Of a stretch of 64,000 nucleotides of DNA, positions 25,801 through 37,404 are shown piece by piece. Under the pieces are notes generated by a model. It had not been told where the DNA came from. It saw only the letters and a list, made by a program, of their open reading frames with translations, and ran no database searches. Positions within the stretch are counted from its first letter, which is position 1. The number at the start of each line of letters is the position of its first letter. Location: assembly GCA_002633005.1 (NCBI GenBank), contig NMRA01000014.1, positions 1,902,960-1,966,959 on the forward strand, written 5' to 3'. A program made the translations under genes and the position numbers. Origin of the DNA: Phoronis australis (Eukaryota; Phoronida; Phoronidae).

Positions 25801-26763
25801 AAAATCTAAGACTTCCCCATTCGCAGGCAGTGAAGTACGGGGAAATTCTCTAAATTTCCGCCTGGTTGATTTTACAAAACAGTATCCAGATCTTAGTATT
25901 TTACGACTTGTCAAACATCCGGAGAGTCACACTCCCCCTACTGTCTCCCAACACTTTTCGTCAGTAGGCACCACACAAAGCTACGACAAATCAAGGATGT
26001 ACGATGGCGTTTAAAATTAAAGTGGTGGTATTCAGAGCCCTCGTGCAATCTAATTCGCCATTCAAATTTTTGGAAAATGATCTCTCGAAATTCACAAAAT
26101 CAAATATATTGAGTTAGAAAAATGGCGTTGTTCGCCTTACTCTTCTTGTAGGTACTGACTGATAGTGTCTGAAGTGTATGACTTAATTGGAAAAGATTTT
26201 ATTGACTGATGTGTTGTACAGCTTTGGGAAATGGGGTTCTTAGGTATTTCATATGAATGCCTTCATTTTATTAAAAGCTCATAAAATTTTATTTTATAAT
26301 TTTGCTGTAAATCACAATGTTGCAGCATGAAGTCATACGTCTAAAATAAAACAGAATTAATGAAATTAAATTAAGTTGGCATGTCAACAAATTTCAGGCC
26401 TATGTCTTTTTGTGACGCAGTTAGGAATTGTGGTAAATTATTAATGTTTTGAAATCGATAAAACCGTAAAATACATTGTATCTTAGTATCCTCTTTTAAA
26501 GAATTTAAAGATTTGTTGTTTTCGAACCTACAAAATGGCCGGCACGTTTAACTATTACTGGATTGACATATTGGGAAGTTAGAAAAAATAATAGTAAAAG
26601 TAAAATTAAAAACATACGTGGAGGTTAATTTTGAAAATATGTCCCTGTTTCAGTGAGATCTCTTGACTGATGTAAAACTCGCTCTGTGTTCTAGTCTGGC
26701 AAGAACATCTTTGTCGGAAATTGTACATGTAGTGCATATGCGCACTGTTTTTCCTTTCCTCAG

Positions 26764-29201
26764 ATTGGGTTATCCTATTTCAGCCTGTATGCAAGCTTCT
26801 GGAGTCTACACTACCCGTTTGGGGAACTCGGGTGTCTCGTACTATTACAACGCACTTGAAGAATGTACAGATAAAATTGACTGCACTAGTTATTTAGATT
26901 ATTGTCGTGAAAGTCTTTTGAAACAGGTATTTATGGAAAATTGTGTCAAAAGTTGCGGATACTGTACGTCGCCAACCACTAAATCATCAACGCCCCCAAC
27001 CTCTGCGATGCAAACAACAGCAGAGCGTGTGAAATGTGAGGACAAATCCCCAGACTCTTGCATGGTCAACCTGTGGTTTGATATACACTATTGCCAAAAG
27101 CATGAAGCATATATACACTGCTTAAAAACCTGCCAACTATGTGGCGAAGACGTGCCGACAATTTCGATACCGTTGACAACTGTACCTGATTCAAAATCAA
27201 ATGGATTTGCGACATCAATTAATGCTCGAGAGACAATGGTACCAACAACAATTGGTACTGCTGAAATTCATGTAGAAATGTCAACTCATAGTAATGAGCT
27301 GGTGACATTACCCAATGAAAGCAGCACATTGTATAAGCCTATTGCTTGTGTGGACTTGTCGGATACCTGCCATGTTTTTGTAGACACTAATGCTTGCAAT
27401 GATGAAAGTTTTAAGGCTTCAACAATGAAGATATGTGCAAGAAGTTGTGGATTTTGCATACCTGAATCAACGGAAGTTATTGTGTCTACATGGGTCGAAT
27501 CTTCGCCACTGCACTTCAAGAAAACCAGTTCCTCACTTGTTAACACGGCAGTCAAAGCTGAAACCACGAACGTACTTACGACAACAACTCGCGAACAAAC
27601 AACTGGAACCTCATCAGATAATAAACGGAATACAGTTAGTGTGTCTACGACTGTCGAGTTGTCGCCACCAGACTTCAAGAAAACCAGTTCTTCACATGTC
27701 AAAACGGCAAACCTAGCTGGCAGAACAACTGTACCATCGCTTACTACAACAACTACAACTCGCGAACTAACAACTGGAACCACATCAGAAAATAAACAGA
27801 GAAAAGCTAGTGTGTCTAGGACTGTCGAATCTTCGCCACCAGACTCCAAGAAAACCACTTCTTCACATGTTTCCACGACAGGCCAAGATGACAGTGCGAT
27901 CTTGTCACTGCTTACGACAACAACAACTCGCGAATTAACAACTGGAACTACATCAGACAATAAACATAGTAAAGTTATTGTGTCTACGACTGTAGAATCT
28001 TCGCCACCAGACTTCAAGAGAACCAGTTCTTCGAATGTTACCACAGCAGTGCCTTGGCTACCGAAGTCAACTAGCGAACTAACAAAAGGAACGACCTCAG
28101 ACAACAAACTGGGTAAAGTCACCGAAACATTGCTACTAACTGTTGCTGAGAACATGCAGAGTCCAATGGCTACACACACGACAGTTGGAGATCCGTTTGC
28201 ATATTCATCAACGGCTACCAGTAAAGAGCGGACTGACACCTCACGTGTAAGCCATAAACTATTTTCCAGCATGACCAACACTCCATCGTCTCATCTGACT
28301 ACTACGCAATATCCGAATACACAAGAAATAACTCAGGCATCGGTTAGTGGTAACAAAACACTGTTTACTACAACGCAGTTTAGCAGCTTTGTGCAAACAG
28401 ATGCTTCAGCTCCACAAATGACGACTGAAGGAATGCCCAATGACGTAATTACAACATCTGTTGACGGTTTATCTGATAACTCGTCAGCAACAATCGACTC
28501 TTCGGTAAGACATCATTTCACGACAGTAAATAAACGCCCACGAGCACGAACGACAACTTCTGACGTGCCTGCAGTAACAACCAATGTCACTGCTATGTCT
28601 CCTACACACAGAATTACACTGAGTTGGTACCAACAACCGCGTCACATCCGAAGCAAATGCGTCAAATGTTCCTCGCAAATCGTCTGCCCCCAACAACAGT
28701 CCCAACACTACATCACCGTATTTCATAGCAAAAACTTCGATACACCAACTTGCTATAACTGAAAATGTTGTTACGTCTGGTCCAGAGCTTGATACTACGT
28801 TATTAGCACAGCTATCAACTGCTGCTAAAAAAGTTCTACCCCACGCACTTTTGGTATCAGCAAAGATTATTCGACTGCAACTGAAGACGTTTGGGAATCG
28901 TCTCGAGCGCAGACAACAGAAACCATAGTGGCGTCTGAGAAACCTGTCTTAACGAGGCCTACGTCAGATACAAAAATTACTCAAGAAATTGACGGATTAG
29001 GTGGTTCGGCTGGCTATACAAAATCTTACGCAGGTGCAACACTTTATCTAAATGCCACCAAGAAATTTGGGTTCCCGATTGAGCAGTCAGCAACAGCAAC
29101 CAATGATCCGAAGTCATCGTTAACGACAGGTCTTACTCGGGATGTTCCAGCTCGTGGAACAACTGAAAGTGACCTGTCAAATGTAACGAACAGTGCAGTG
29201 G
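26764..29201 (+). CDS. Large exon of a membrane mucin with three ShK domains (two apparent frameshifts)
   Basis: A strong acceptor (TTTTTCCTTTCCTCAG) ends at 26763. The frame encodes three six-cysteine ShK-type modules (Cys spans about 26864-26965, 27035-27142, 27347-27457), each ending C-x3-C-x2-C, separated by Thr/Ser linkers. Four mucin-like repeats of 53-57 residues follow, starting at 27482, 27641, 27812 and 27980, each beginning VS-x-x-VE-x-SPP/L and containing TTTTRE-TTGT-SDNK. Thr/Ser-rich sequence continues to a GTGAGT donor after 29201, but only by changing frame twice: between about 28622 and 28700, and at the A6 tract 28827-28832. Taken literally the frame stops at 28762. ShK modules occur in secreted and surface proteins of many invertebrates. 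The first exon and signal peptide were not found. Either the gene is decaying or the assembly has indels. Confidence 0.75.
28622..28832 (+). other. Interval holding two reading-frame breaks in the mucin exon
   Basis: The ShK frame runs to a stop at 28760-28762, but from about 28622 its residues become untypical. The next frame becomes Ser/Thr/Asn-rich after its last stop (28619-28621) and runs on to the A-run at 28827-28832, after which the third frame carries the same kind of sequence to 29201. A cryptic intron is possible, but a single-base slip at each place is simpler. Confidence 0.5.
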
Positions 29202-29376
29202 GTGAGTGAAGGGGGTTTTACAGGGAGAGGTGTTCGTTGACTTTGGATAACGAACTATCGCAGATTGTTTAATAAGAATGTCTCTTCAAAATTAAAAGTT
29301 ATAATTATGTTAAAAATAAGGATGCACACGCAACTCGGCAACTATGCATGAATACATATCCCACGTACCCCACAAA

Positions 29377-29870
29377 CTGCCGCAACTGCACAAAACTGTA
29401 TTTGTACAGAATTTTGAAACATAAACTGTCACAATTTGGAAAACAACCAGTAACAACAACAAAAACAAGGAATTTAAACAGCATCAGTAAATGCAGTGCC
29501 TGTCATCTGGGATACCAAATGTCACACGGCCATATGACAATGACGTCCATTCAAAGTCACTCTTTATCCATTGTCTTCAACCTAGTGGCTCACACTAGGG
29601 GAGATTGGTTTTGTCCGTCCGGTTGCCTCAAATGGCCCGGTCGTCGGCCATTTCCAGGGCCGGGGCAGATCCACCCATGATTATGTTACGGCATTGTGTT
29701 TCTAAGGTCTGTACAAATTGTCGCAATCTTAAGAGTTTCGGTAGTTTGCGCAACCCAAACAAACCAAAAATTGTCCTGACAAAAAAATTACGACAGTATG
29801 TGTTTGCAGGTTCTGCACGAACTTTAGCAATTTGAGTATTACGACAGATTGTACAGTTTCGACAGTTTGT
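29377..29870. repeat. Imperfect long inverted repeat in a mucin-gene intron
   Basis: CAAACTGCCGCAACTGCACAAAACTG near the left end resembles the inverse complement of the right end (CAAACTGTCGAAACTGTACA...), and AACTGTC-like words recur inside both arms. Arms are strongly diverged. A decayed foldback/MITE-type element is the best guess. Confidence 0.35.
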
Positions 29871-30882
29871 TGTCTTACTGAAGAAGACTGAAACACAATG
29901 CTGTAGTGGTAAAATAATATTGTAAGTAGGCGCCCAAAGCCCACCGTATCACCTTGATTACTGAACTAAACTTAAAGGTGCGCAGGAGCTACGTTCAAAT
30001 GCCAAAACGTGGTTGGCTGCGCCTACGTGCGCCTACGCCCCACTATAGCACTGCGGAACGACAGCGTACATATGTACGATATAGCCTATAGGCATTCGAA
30101 GGAGAAATAAATAATTTCCATTACCACAAAAGTCTGAGCACTCTGCGCATTACACGCAGATTATTTGCTCCCATAATAAGATGAGCTTGAGCCCCTTTCT
30201 TGCATTTGTTCTTCAACACCTGACTTCATCTCCAATACGCTCATTCAAGTTACAAATTATGAGTGAAATATGGTCGGAAAAGATTTTTTCATATTCAGTT
30301 AGGGTGGAATTTGAAACATAAATGGAATTAAAAGAGGAACTACTCTCCGTACTGTTTACAACAAGGTGGCGCTTCCCTCAGTGAGATGATTTTCTCGCCA
30401 TTTTGTGGTAACATTCAAACTATTGTTTGTCTAGTTACAGTACTAAGTAACAGTAGTCACTCTTTGGTTCTTCTTTATGTTCACTTTCTAAGACGACATC
30501 TCTGTTTTCAATCTACAGGTAGTTGATGGGATCTTGTTAGACCAGCTTTTTGGTCTCCCGTGCATTTTTTTATTTCCTGTGATTACAGACTGCATGCACT
30601 GTTTCCATGCACATGGTATCTGTGTGGCGAATGTTCCATGCCGTGTGTTGCTTGAAACATTTGTAATGTTTTGTAATGTTCACCCAAGACAGAAGTTTAT
30701 AGCAGTTTCCGTAAAAGTGGCCCGAGTGCATTGTTTGTCTAGTGCGTGCCTTGCCTACATTTCTCCCATGAACCAAAAAACCGCTTTCGGAGCACTTGCG
30801 GAATTTCTCGTTATATCTTACATTTATAAAATAAACATCTGTTCTAGAATAAGGTCGCTATATCATTGTAACCCTCTTTCAG

Positions 30883-30982
30883 TGAGCGTTACCATCTATG
30901 TTGGGGTAGGCGTTGGAGTTGTTGGAATCGTACTAGTCGTCTTGGCTATAACCTTGCTGACCTCATATTTTAGGCGAACAAG
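30883..30982 (+). CDS. Transmembrane exon of the ShK mucin gene
   Basis: The acceptor CCCTCTTTCAG ends at 30882 and the donor GTGAGC begins at 30983. The exon enters in phase 1, exactly matching the donor after 29201, and reads VSVTIYVGVGVGVVGIVL... then LLTSYFRRTR: a single 22-25-residue hydrophobic helix followed by a basic stop-transfer RRTR. This makes the product a type I membrane protein with the ShK/mucin part outside. Intact phase and splice sites argue against a long-dead pseudogene. Confidence 0.8.
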
Positions 30983-31356
30983 GTGAGCTACCTGTATATG
31001 AAAAGGTTCGTCAGTAGACATTTACTTCGCAAGTCAATACTAGGGATCAATGAAAGTGTTCTCTTATGGACATAAATGTCACTTTTCGTTTATTGTAAAA
31101 TGTTGCTCAATAGGATTGGTTATGTTTAGATGCATGTTGCGTGTTTGCAGGAAGTCCTGTTTTTTCGGGGGAGGAAAACGCAACTTACCCGTAGAAATAT
31201 TCATACAATTGACAGCCAGTTGACACCTATTCACCGTAATTCTGACTTTCGGAATTATTAGCTGTACCTGGTCTATTGAATGGAAATACCAATAAGCTGT
31301 TAATTCACAGTTCGACTAATATCAAAACAAACGTATACTTCCCTGTTATTTTTCAG

Positions 31357-31456
31357 AAATACAAAACACAACGAAGCCTCTTGCAAAGACGCTGTTATGT
31401 TTGATAATCCCATATTCGACTACCAACGAAACCACAGCAAGGAGGAAAAGGTGTGA
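31357..31456 (+). CDS. Cytoplasmic tail exon of the ShK mucin gene
   Basis: The acceptor TTATTTTTCAG ends at 31356, and the phase (one base completing AG|A) fits the transmembrane exon. It reads NTKHNEASCKDAVMFDNPIF, then DYQRNHSKEEK. DNPIF resembles an NPxF/NPxY-type sorting or adaptor motif and a tyrosine follows it. Either the frame stops at 31454-31456 (after KV) or a GTGTGA donor at 31451 joins it in phase 0 to 32127. Confidence 0.7.
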
Positions 31457-31696
31457 TGGAAAATTTTCCGCATAATCCGTCACGGACTTTTATAAAAAAC
31501 ACTTACTTATTATGTGTATTTCGTATGTGTATGCACTATACGTTTAGCCTCAGATGCACTAAACTCAGGTACAGCACGCGAAATTCTTTTCTTGATCTCT
31601 GATAATGACCGGGATGATTTTGAAGCGTGTATACTGAGTCGTAACGTTCTCGTACACATCTTAACGCATTCTCTCAAAATCAACATTCGTGTAGCT

Positions 31697-32032
31697 GTTG
31701 GAGCGAAGACGATTTTTAATACTCACATAATATGTAGATGTTGTCACCAGTTTCCGTTATCTCTATCCGTCATGTGTCCGGCCGTCTGGAGTCTAAACTT
31801 TATTTGCATTTGCTTTGATATCTACCACGTTCCTTGACCGACGTTCATCAAATTCGAAGCAGTTGGAGCGAAGGCGATTTTTAATGCTCACATATTTGCA
31901 CATATATGTAAATGTTATCACCTGTTTCCGTCATCTGCATCCGGGATTTGTCCGGCCGTCAGAAGTACATGGTTTACTTGCATTTGCTTTGATATCTATC
32001 ACGTTCTTAAATGCACGTTCAAGAAATTCGAC
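31697..32032. repeat. 165-bp tandem duplication
   Basis: Two adjacent units begin GTTGGAGCGAAG at 31697 and 31862. Both pass through GATTTTTAAT-CTCACATA, GTCCGGCCGTC, TTTGCATTTGCTTTGATATCTA (second copy CTTGCATTTGC...) and end with CGTTCA--AAATTCGA. Similarity is high but not perfect. It lies in or just 3' of the mucin gene. Confidence 0.75.
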
Positions 32033-32126
32033 ATATAAATTACTATCTCGGAGGCGAGGGCGCCTCGTTTCAGGTGAATTTGTCCAGTGAATTTTTTATC
32101 ATAAATGTTAACTTTGTTTTTGTCAG

Positions 32127-32369
32127 CCGCCTCCCTCTCCTGTAAAGTGTGGCGAAACTGACGGGTGTGTTCCTGCTCAGGAGAGAATGTTTGAATGCAG
32201 TCCTACTGTGACACTAACGTACAATTCTGTAGTAGAAAACCTGTATCTTATCTCCCATGTGATATCTACCCAATCTACAATGTACCTACGTCATCGCGTC
32301 GAGTTGTGTTCGTTGCTTGTATTTTTTGTTCGATCTACTGCTTCAACCTTGGCTATGTTAACTTTTTAG
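32127..32369 (+). CDS. Candidate last exon of the ShK mucin gene (uncertain)
   Basis: The acceptor TTTGTTTTTGTCAG ends at 32126. In phase 0, the only phase without an early stop, it reads PPPSPVKCGETDGCVP... then FECSPTVTLTYNSVVENLY and ends at 32369. LTYNSV fits the ITIM pattern (L-x-Y-x-x-V). The last 30 residues are oddly hydrophobic, so the real exon may end earlier. Confidence 0.3.
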   Translation, partial: PPPSPVKCGETDGCVPAQERMFECSPTVTLTYNSVVENLYLISHVISTQSTMYLRHRVELCSLLVFFVRSTASTLAMLTF

Positions 32370-32773
32370 TCACACGTATAGACCGGCAGCCCAAAGCACT
32401 CAGCGTAGATGAACGATGTGCCAACACCTGACCATACATGTAGGCGCAATTAGAGCACACATCAGGATATACAGAAATGGACGTGTGCCGTTGTTTGTAC
32501 TTTAGGTGTGAACCCTGGGGACCGTACAGGGGGGCCAAAAATGAGATAGATTAGATATTTGAGGTACTGACCAAACCTGATTTAAAAAGGACAGTAGTAC
32601 CGCACTGAACACCAAATGACCTATTACAGAAAAATTGCACTCTGGAATGGGTCCGGCAGAAACCAAAAAAGAACCCACTAAAAACGAGTTAGCTCATACA
32701 TTCGAGGTACCACAAAGAACCAATTCGATGTTATTCAATACATGTCACTGATCACTTTGTAGTTATCGCGCGC

Positions 32774-33092
32774 GCGGTAAAAAGTTAACAGCGACTAAAA
32801 GGTGTTGGAATTCTTCGCTAAAGTCACCTTAATTCATGTAGCTATGCTTCATCTAAGATATGTATAGAAGCAGAAAGGTTCACTGAAGAAAGTAAGCACT
32901 TTTGTAAGTGTTAGTTTTAATTGTAAAATGTATTTTTAAGGAGGTGAAAACTCTTAATCGGTGAGCGGATTTCGCCTAGGCCTAAAACACGTTTAAAATA
33001 CACGGGAAGAAATTAGTACAGAAAGCGATGAGAAGTACATATTGTAGCCCCTAACCAGCCAACCGAGCGGCTAAGTGTTGCCTAATGTAAGG
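32774..33092. repeat. Dispersed repeat family B, copy 2
   Basis: Aligns with 5988-6297 in the same orientation. It shares GCTTCATC-A-GATATGTATAGAA, TCACTGAAGAAAG and CCAGCCAACCGAGCGGCTAA. No coding capacity. Confidence 0.6.
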
Positions 33093-33720
33093 TTGAATTG
33101 CAAGTTTGAAGATTTGTGTTTTTTTGTATCGAAGGACGGATTTTGTAAAAACTTGTCTGGCGTTGCAAGTTATCGCCTGATGCCAAAATTATCGGCATTT
33201 AAATGCGCTCCGAAATTGAACACACGTCGTTCCTTGGAAGAAATTGAATTTTGATTATGCTGAATGTTTCGGGAATGGCAAAACGGCAACTTTTTGACCG
33301 TCTAATCGATATGTTTCGAAAAATATAGTTTAAAAAGCTTTTACTGACCCGTCCGTTAACATGGGAAACGCACATAATTAGTCCGTTTATTTTACCTCAT
33401 TACTTAATCAGAATCATGGTGTACGAAACCGTGGACATACAGGTGTATTTTTCTCCCTCCGTCATCTAAAATAGAATTAGAAGATTGTTTTAGTCGTTGC
33501 AGTTCATTCAAATCGAAACTGAGCTTTAATTGACATGTATTCTGAGTAGATTTATAATGCACAGCATCACCCTGAATGCTTAGGGGATTTTTGGTGAAAA
33601 CTAGTCATTCCTAAAGCAAACGAATTTGGTCAAGAAACGGCTAACCTGATGTCTTCAGCCTTGAAGGTCTCAAAAGTTGTATGCGACGATCATTCTCTAT
33701 CGTTAGTCTGCATTCTCCAT

Positions 33721-33957
33721 AAGCGCATCCAGCCTAAGAAATGGGGGCTCGAATTTTTTGGGAATGTGGAGCTTTTACTAAAAAATAAAAAGGGGGTACG
33801 TTCTCAGATGTGAATTGTGCGTTCGTCGAATGGTAGTTCATGCCTTTTTAGTGGATTTTGTCTCGTTTTCTCATACTTTTTATTTCTCTGAGGCTCACCT
33901 TTTTGTACACTTTGTCTCGTTCTAGCACCCCCCGCTCCCCGAGCCTCCCTGGGTGCT
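33721..33957 (-). mobile_element. MITE family A, copy 4 (reverse orientation)
   Basis: Read on the minus strand it starts GCACCCAGGGAGGCTCGGGG, continues with GGTGAGCCTCAGAGAAAT and GAAAACGAGACAAAATCCAC, and ends TTCGAGCCCCCAT-TCTTAGGCTGGATGCGC. These are the landmarks of the copies at 18.9, 37.4 and 56.5 kb. It lies just upstream of the DIRS remnant. Confidence 0.6.
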
Positions 33958-34784
33958 TTTATGGGGCATACGTGAAATTGTTGGGGGGCCGAGGGAGTGG
34001 CAACCTGGGCTCATTTTACAAAGAACGAGGGGCCAAACACACTGAAATCAGTTTTGGTAGAAAGGAGTACAATCCAGTGGTTGTTGTTGACGGCAGTTAT
34101 AAATATGTGCTGCAGCGTCAGACTGCTAAATACCATGGGCCCATTGGGCAGAAATCTGATAGAGTCCAGCCTAAGGTAGAGAAAGTTGATCCGAAGGTGC
34201 TAATTCTCTTGGTCGAACAGTCCGTGGTACTCATTTGCCAAATTAACCAATACTGCCATCCAATATAACACACGAATGAACGTCCTGTTCCCTGTCCTGC
34301 AAGACAACAAGAAGGCAGAAGCCAATGCCAAGGCCATTAACAGGTCATTGGCATAGTTTGGTTGCAAGTTCTACAACGCACTATACAAGAAGGCCGGGGG
34401 TCGGAAGCCGAGTCGAGAGATAAAAGCTCACCTTGGGACCAGACAATAAAGACCAACGAGCCGTTTTTACAAGTCGCAGTCCTTTCCCAGGGGCCCTCTT
34501 CACGCCATGAGAAGGGGGCGTCAACCACCACCACCAGCCCTCACAGACCAGCGGGAAAAGCTCCCGACCACGTCGTGGTGGACCAGGCAAGGCCAGGTAT
34601 GTACTTGCCAAACGCAATAACAGTGTCGGTACAACCACCTATTGCCGAAGTGCAGGTTGCACACTAATCACTAGAAGTGCAAAGCCGGGACGTCCCACTA
34701 GACGTACTCGCAAGAATCTCACACACTAGCTTCCCACTTTGGGCATGTTTGCCCCTATTCCCTCAACATGCACAACGCCGCTAG

Positions 34785-36000
34785 GCGGACGACTCGCCCG
34801 ATTTCTCCACAATTGGCGAAAGTTAACAAAGGACACCTGGGTGCTACAGACTGTTCAGGGTTACGCGCTTGATCCTTTCGAACGACCAACTCAGGGGAAA
34901 ATTTTCTGTCTCACATTTTCCAAAACGGAGACAAAGCTCCTCACAGACGAAGTACAGGCTCTCCTGAACAAAGGTGCAATCGCTCCAGTAACACCCGTTG
35001 TCGATCAATTTGGTGGACACCTTTTCCTGCGACCACTAAACAGGTTCATAATGTAACTTACGAACACTTCAAAATGGAAGGCATGACAACAGTGGTATCA
35101 TTGATGCAACCAGGCGATTGGATGTGCACCATAGAGCTAAAAGCCGCGTAATTCTGCGTCCCAATAGCACAGCAACACCGTTGTTACCTGCGATTTGTTT
35201 GGAACGTAACAATGTACGAGTTTCAGGTTTTCCTTTTCGGATTGAGCTCAGCCCCTCGAGTTTTCACAAAACTTTTGAAGCCGGCCATGGCATTCTTGCA
35301 AAGAATGGGTGTCAGACTGTTGATCTACCTCGACTATATTATCATACTGAACGAATACAGAGACGACTTAGCAACTGACAGGAACTCGGCTCTCAGATGT
35401 TAGGGTTCGCCATAAATTGGGAGAAATCGCAACTCTTGGGCAGTTAGACAGCAGAGTACCTGGGATTCGTTGTGGTAATTCAGAAATTGAACCTATCCTT
35501 GCCTGAAGGGAAAATAAAAAAGTGCTACACAAATGCCAACAAATACTGGACCAAACAACGGTTACTGCCAGGGAACTGTCGCAGCTCATAGGACAGCAGC
35601 TCAGTGCATCCACTCTGGCAGTGTTACCAGCACCCCTTCACTATTGACAACTGCGAATGCAGAAATCTCGCGCCCTCTTCAAGGGACGCCAAAACTACGG
35701 AACACAGCTCGAGTTAACACCGGAGTGCAAAGAGGAGATCCAATGGTGGCTACAGGTACATTACCTCCGACAATGGAATGGCAGGGCGATTATTACCTCT
35801 TCTTCTAACCTGATCATCACCACGGAGGCTTCGCAAAGGACTGGGGAGCGGAGTGCAACAAGATAACCACGCCGGATAATAATTACTGCGAATACCTACC
35901 AGGAAAGCAGAACGTCACAGCGGACAACCAATCCAGAGTGTTCACAGACATGGGCAAGTGGATGCTTACCATGCCCGCTAGACAAAATGCGCGATCTCTT
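34785..36000 (+). pseudogene. DIRS reverse transcriptase/RNase H remnant
   Basis: An opening segment with GGRLARFLHNWRKLT and WVLQTVQGYALDPF is followed, in another frame, by HFKMEGMTTV, PGDWMCTIELKA, then FGLSSAPRVFTKLLKP and RLLIYLDY. The active-site motif is YLDY where the family has YLDD, and a stop codon interrupts the conserved DAYF region near 35150. Downstream, QLIGQQLSASTLAVLPAPLH and IQWWLQ...NGRAIIT match the DIRS RNase H region, and YLPGKQNVTAD follows. At least three frame changes are needed. Certainly inactive. Confidence 0.85.
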
Positions 36001-36339
36001 CGCAGACAGACTGACGTTCCAAACAACGAAGTTTGTCAGCTGGAAATCAGATTCCCAAGCAATAAGGGCGGATGCCTTCACATTGAACTGAAACAACATG
36101 AAGGCATATACTTTCCCGTCGTTTTGCCTCATAAGCCGGTGTTTAGCCAAAGTGTACAAGGAAGAGGCCTCGTTGACACTAGTCCCTCCGGTGTGGCCAG
36201 GCCAACCATGGTAACCCATGCTCCATGAGCATCAATTTTCCAATTCTGTTGCCACCTGCTCCTCGATTACTGACGTAACCCCAAGGGGACACCAATCCGC
36301 TAATCCTGGCCAACAGCCTAACTCTAGCAGCTTGGACAG

Positions 36340-37260
36340 TCTCGGGGGTCGAATTTTCAGAAGACGTTGAAACCTTGCTGCGTGAATCTCGTCGAGAAGG
36401 CACACGAGAAGCTTATGCAGGCACCTGGAAGATATGGGATGCTGGTGTCATGAAGGGGCGGTTGATCCCTTTTTGGCAAATGTATCTGACTTTCTTGTAG
36501 TCCAGTTCCAAACAGGTATCGGGTATGCTACTATGAATAACTACATGTACAGGCCATCCTTGTCGGCATACCACATGCCAATTGAAGGGACGCCAGTGGG
36601 CCAACACCCAGTCATTAAACACCTCTTGCGAGGAATGTTTAACAACACCCCCCCCCCTTCCAGACAAGGTACACCACCACCAATGTGAATGGAGTCTTGC
36701 CATACACAGCATCGTTGAAAGACAATGAAGAACTGTCACTGAACGAATTGTCCAAGAAACTATCAATGCTGTAAGCGTTGACTACAATTGCCAGAGACTC
36801 GGGCTTGCACAAAATCAACCCCACGCTAATAACTGACTTTGGGCACAAGATCGACATTTCCATTGCGGGGCTGACTAAAACCAAAGGACCTAACAGGCCT
36901 TTCTTAACTTTTTTCATTGTGCTCTTTTAATGATAACGAAAAGCTATTTGCGGTTAACTGCCTTAGAACACATTTGAATAAAACAGCAAATTTGAGAGTC
37001 ACTTGAGATCAAATGAACCACCTATTTCTGAGTTACATCAGACCTCATTAGGTTGTGATGTCTAGTTCCATTGCGCGATGGCTCAAAGAGATTACGGCTT
37101 TAGCTGGAATTGATATCTCAAATTTCAAAGTGCGTTCAACTAGAGCTGCTTCAGTTTCAAATGCCAGGCAGTTAGGGGCCTCTGCACAGCAGATACATCT
37201 TGTGCCAATTTGGCCAATGTTAACACTTTCAATAAATTCGCAGTAGTTATCATGGTTGCA
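36340..37260 (+). pseudogene. DIRS tyrosine recombinase remnant
   Basis: The N-terminal part reads SGVEFSEDVETLLRESRREG then TREAYAGTWKIWD, the usual core-binding start. The C-terminal part (from 37055) reads SSSIARWLKEITALAGIDIS then FKVRSTRAASVSNA, and after a frameshift ANVNTFNKFA. The catalytic His position is Arg (VRSTR for HSTR) and the nucleophilic Tyr is lost (FNKFA for FNKFY). Between the two parts the frame is broken many times. Confidence 0.8.
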
Positions 37261-37404
37261 TTCTGCACCAGAATGCTTGCGCACCAGCCATCCGAAATTC
37301 CGCACGCATCTTTTGCCAAAAAAGGAAAGGCAGAATATAGTTTGGGTAACCAACTAAATTCCTTAGAGAAGAGAAAATCATACTCACTCATAAAGTTGTG
37401 CACG

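Larger units (their letters stand above)
17761..26763. other. Gene-poor intergenic region
   Basis: Nine kilobases without a supported gene. Short frames, including one of 138 codons at 25020-25436, have no recognisable domain and unremarkable composition. Contents I can name are a MITE copy (about 18890-19125), a 56-bp-period imperfect duplication (20658-20763) and a diverged 120-150-bp array (22360-22880), listed separately. The first exon(s) of the ShK mucin gene, including any signal peptide, probably lie in the right part but I could not place them. Confidence 0.4.
34190..37260 (+). mobile_element. Decayed DIRS-like retrotransposon
   Basis: Plus-strand remains occur in the DIRS order: a weakly recognisable gag-like segment (about 34190-34700), reverse transcriptase (34785-35400), RNase H (about 35530-36000) and tyrosine recombinase (about 36340-37260). 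Many stops and frameshifts break it. DIRS elements use a tyrosine recombinase rather than a DDE integrase. No split direct or inverted terminal repeats were identified, so the ends are approximate. Confidence 0.85.

Noticed and set aside
27286-28281. 331-codon open frame on the minus strand
   Set aside because: It is the antisense of the mucin repeats. The long frame follows from the ACA/ACT-rich plus-strand codons, and the translation is a Val/Leu/Ser repeat with no domain.
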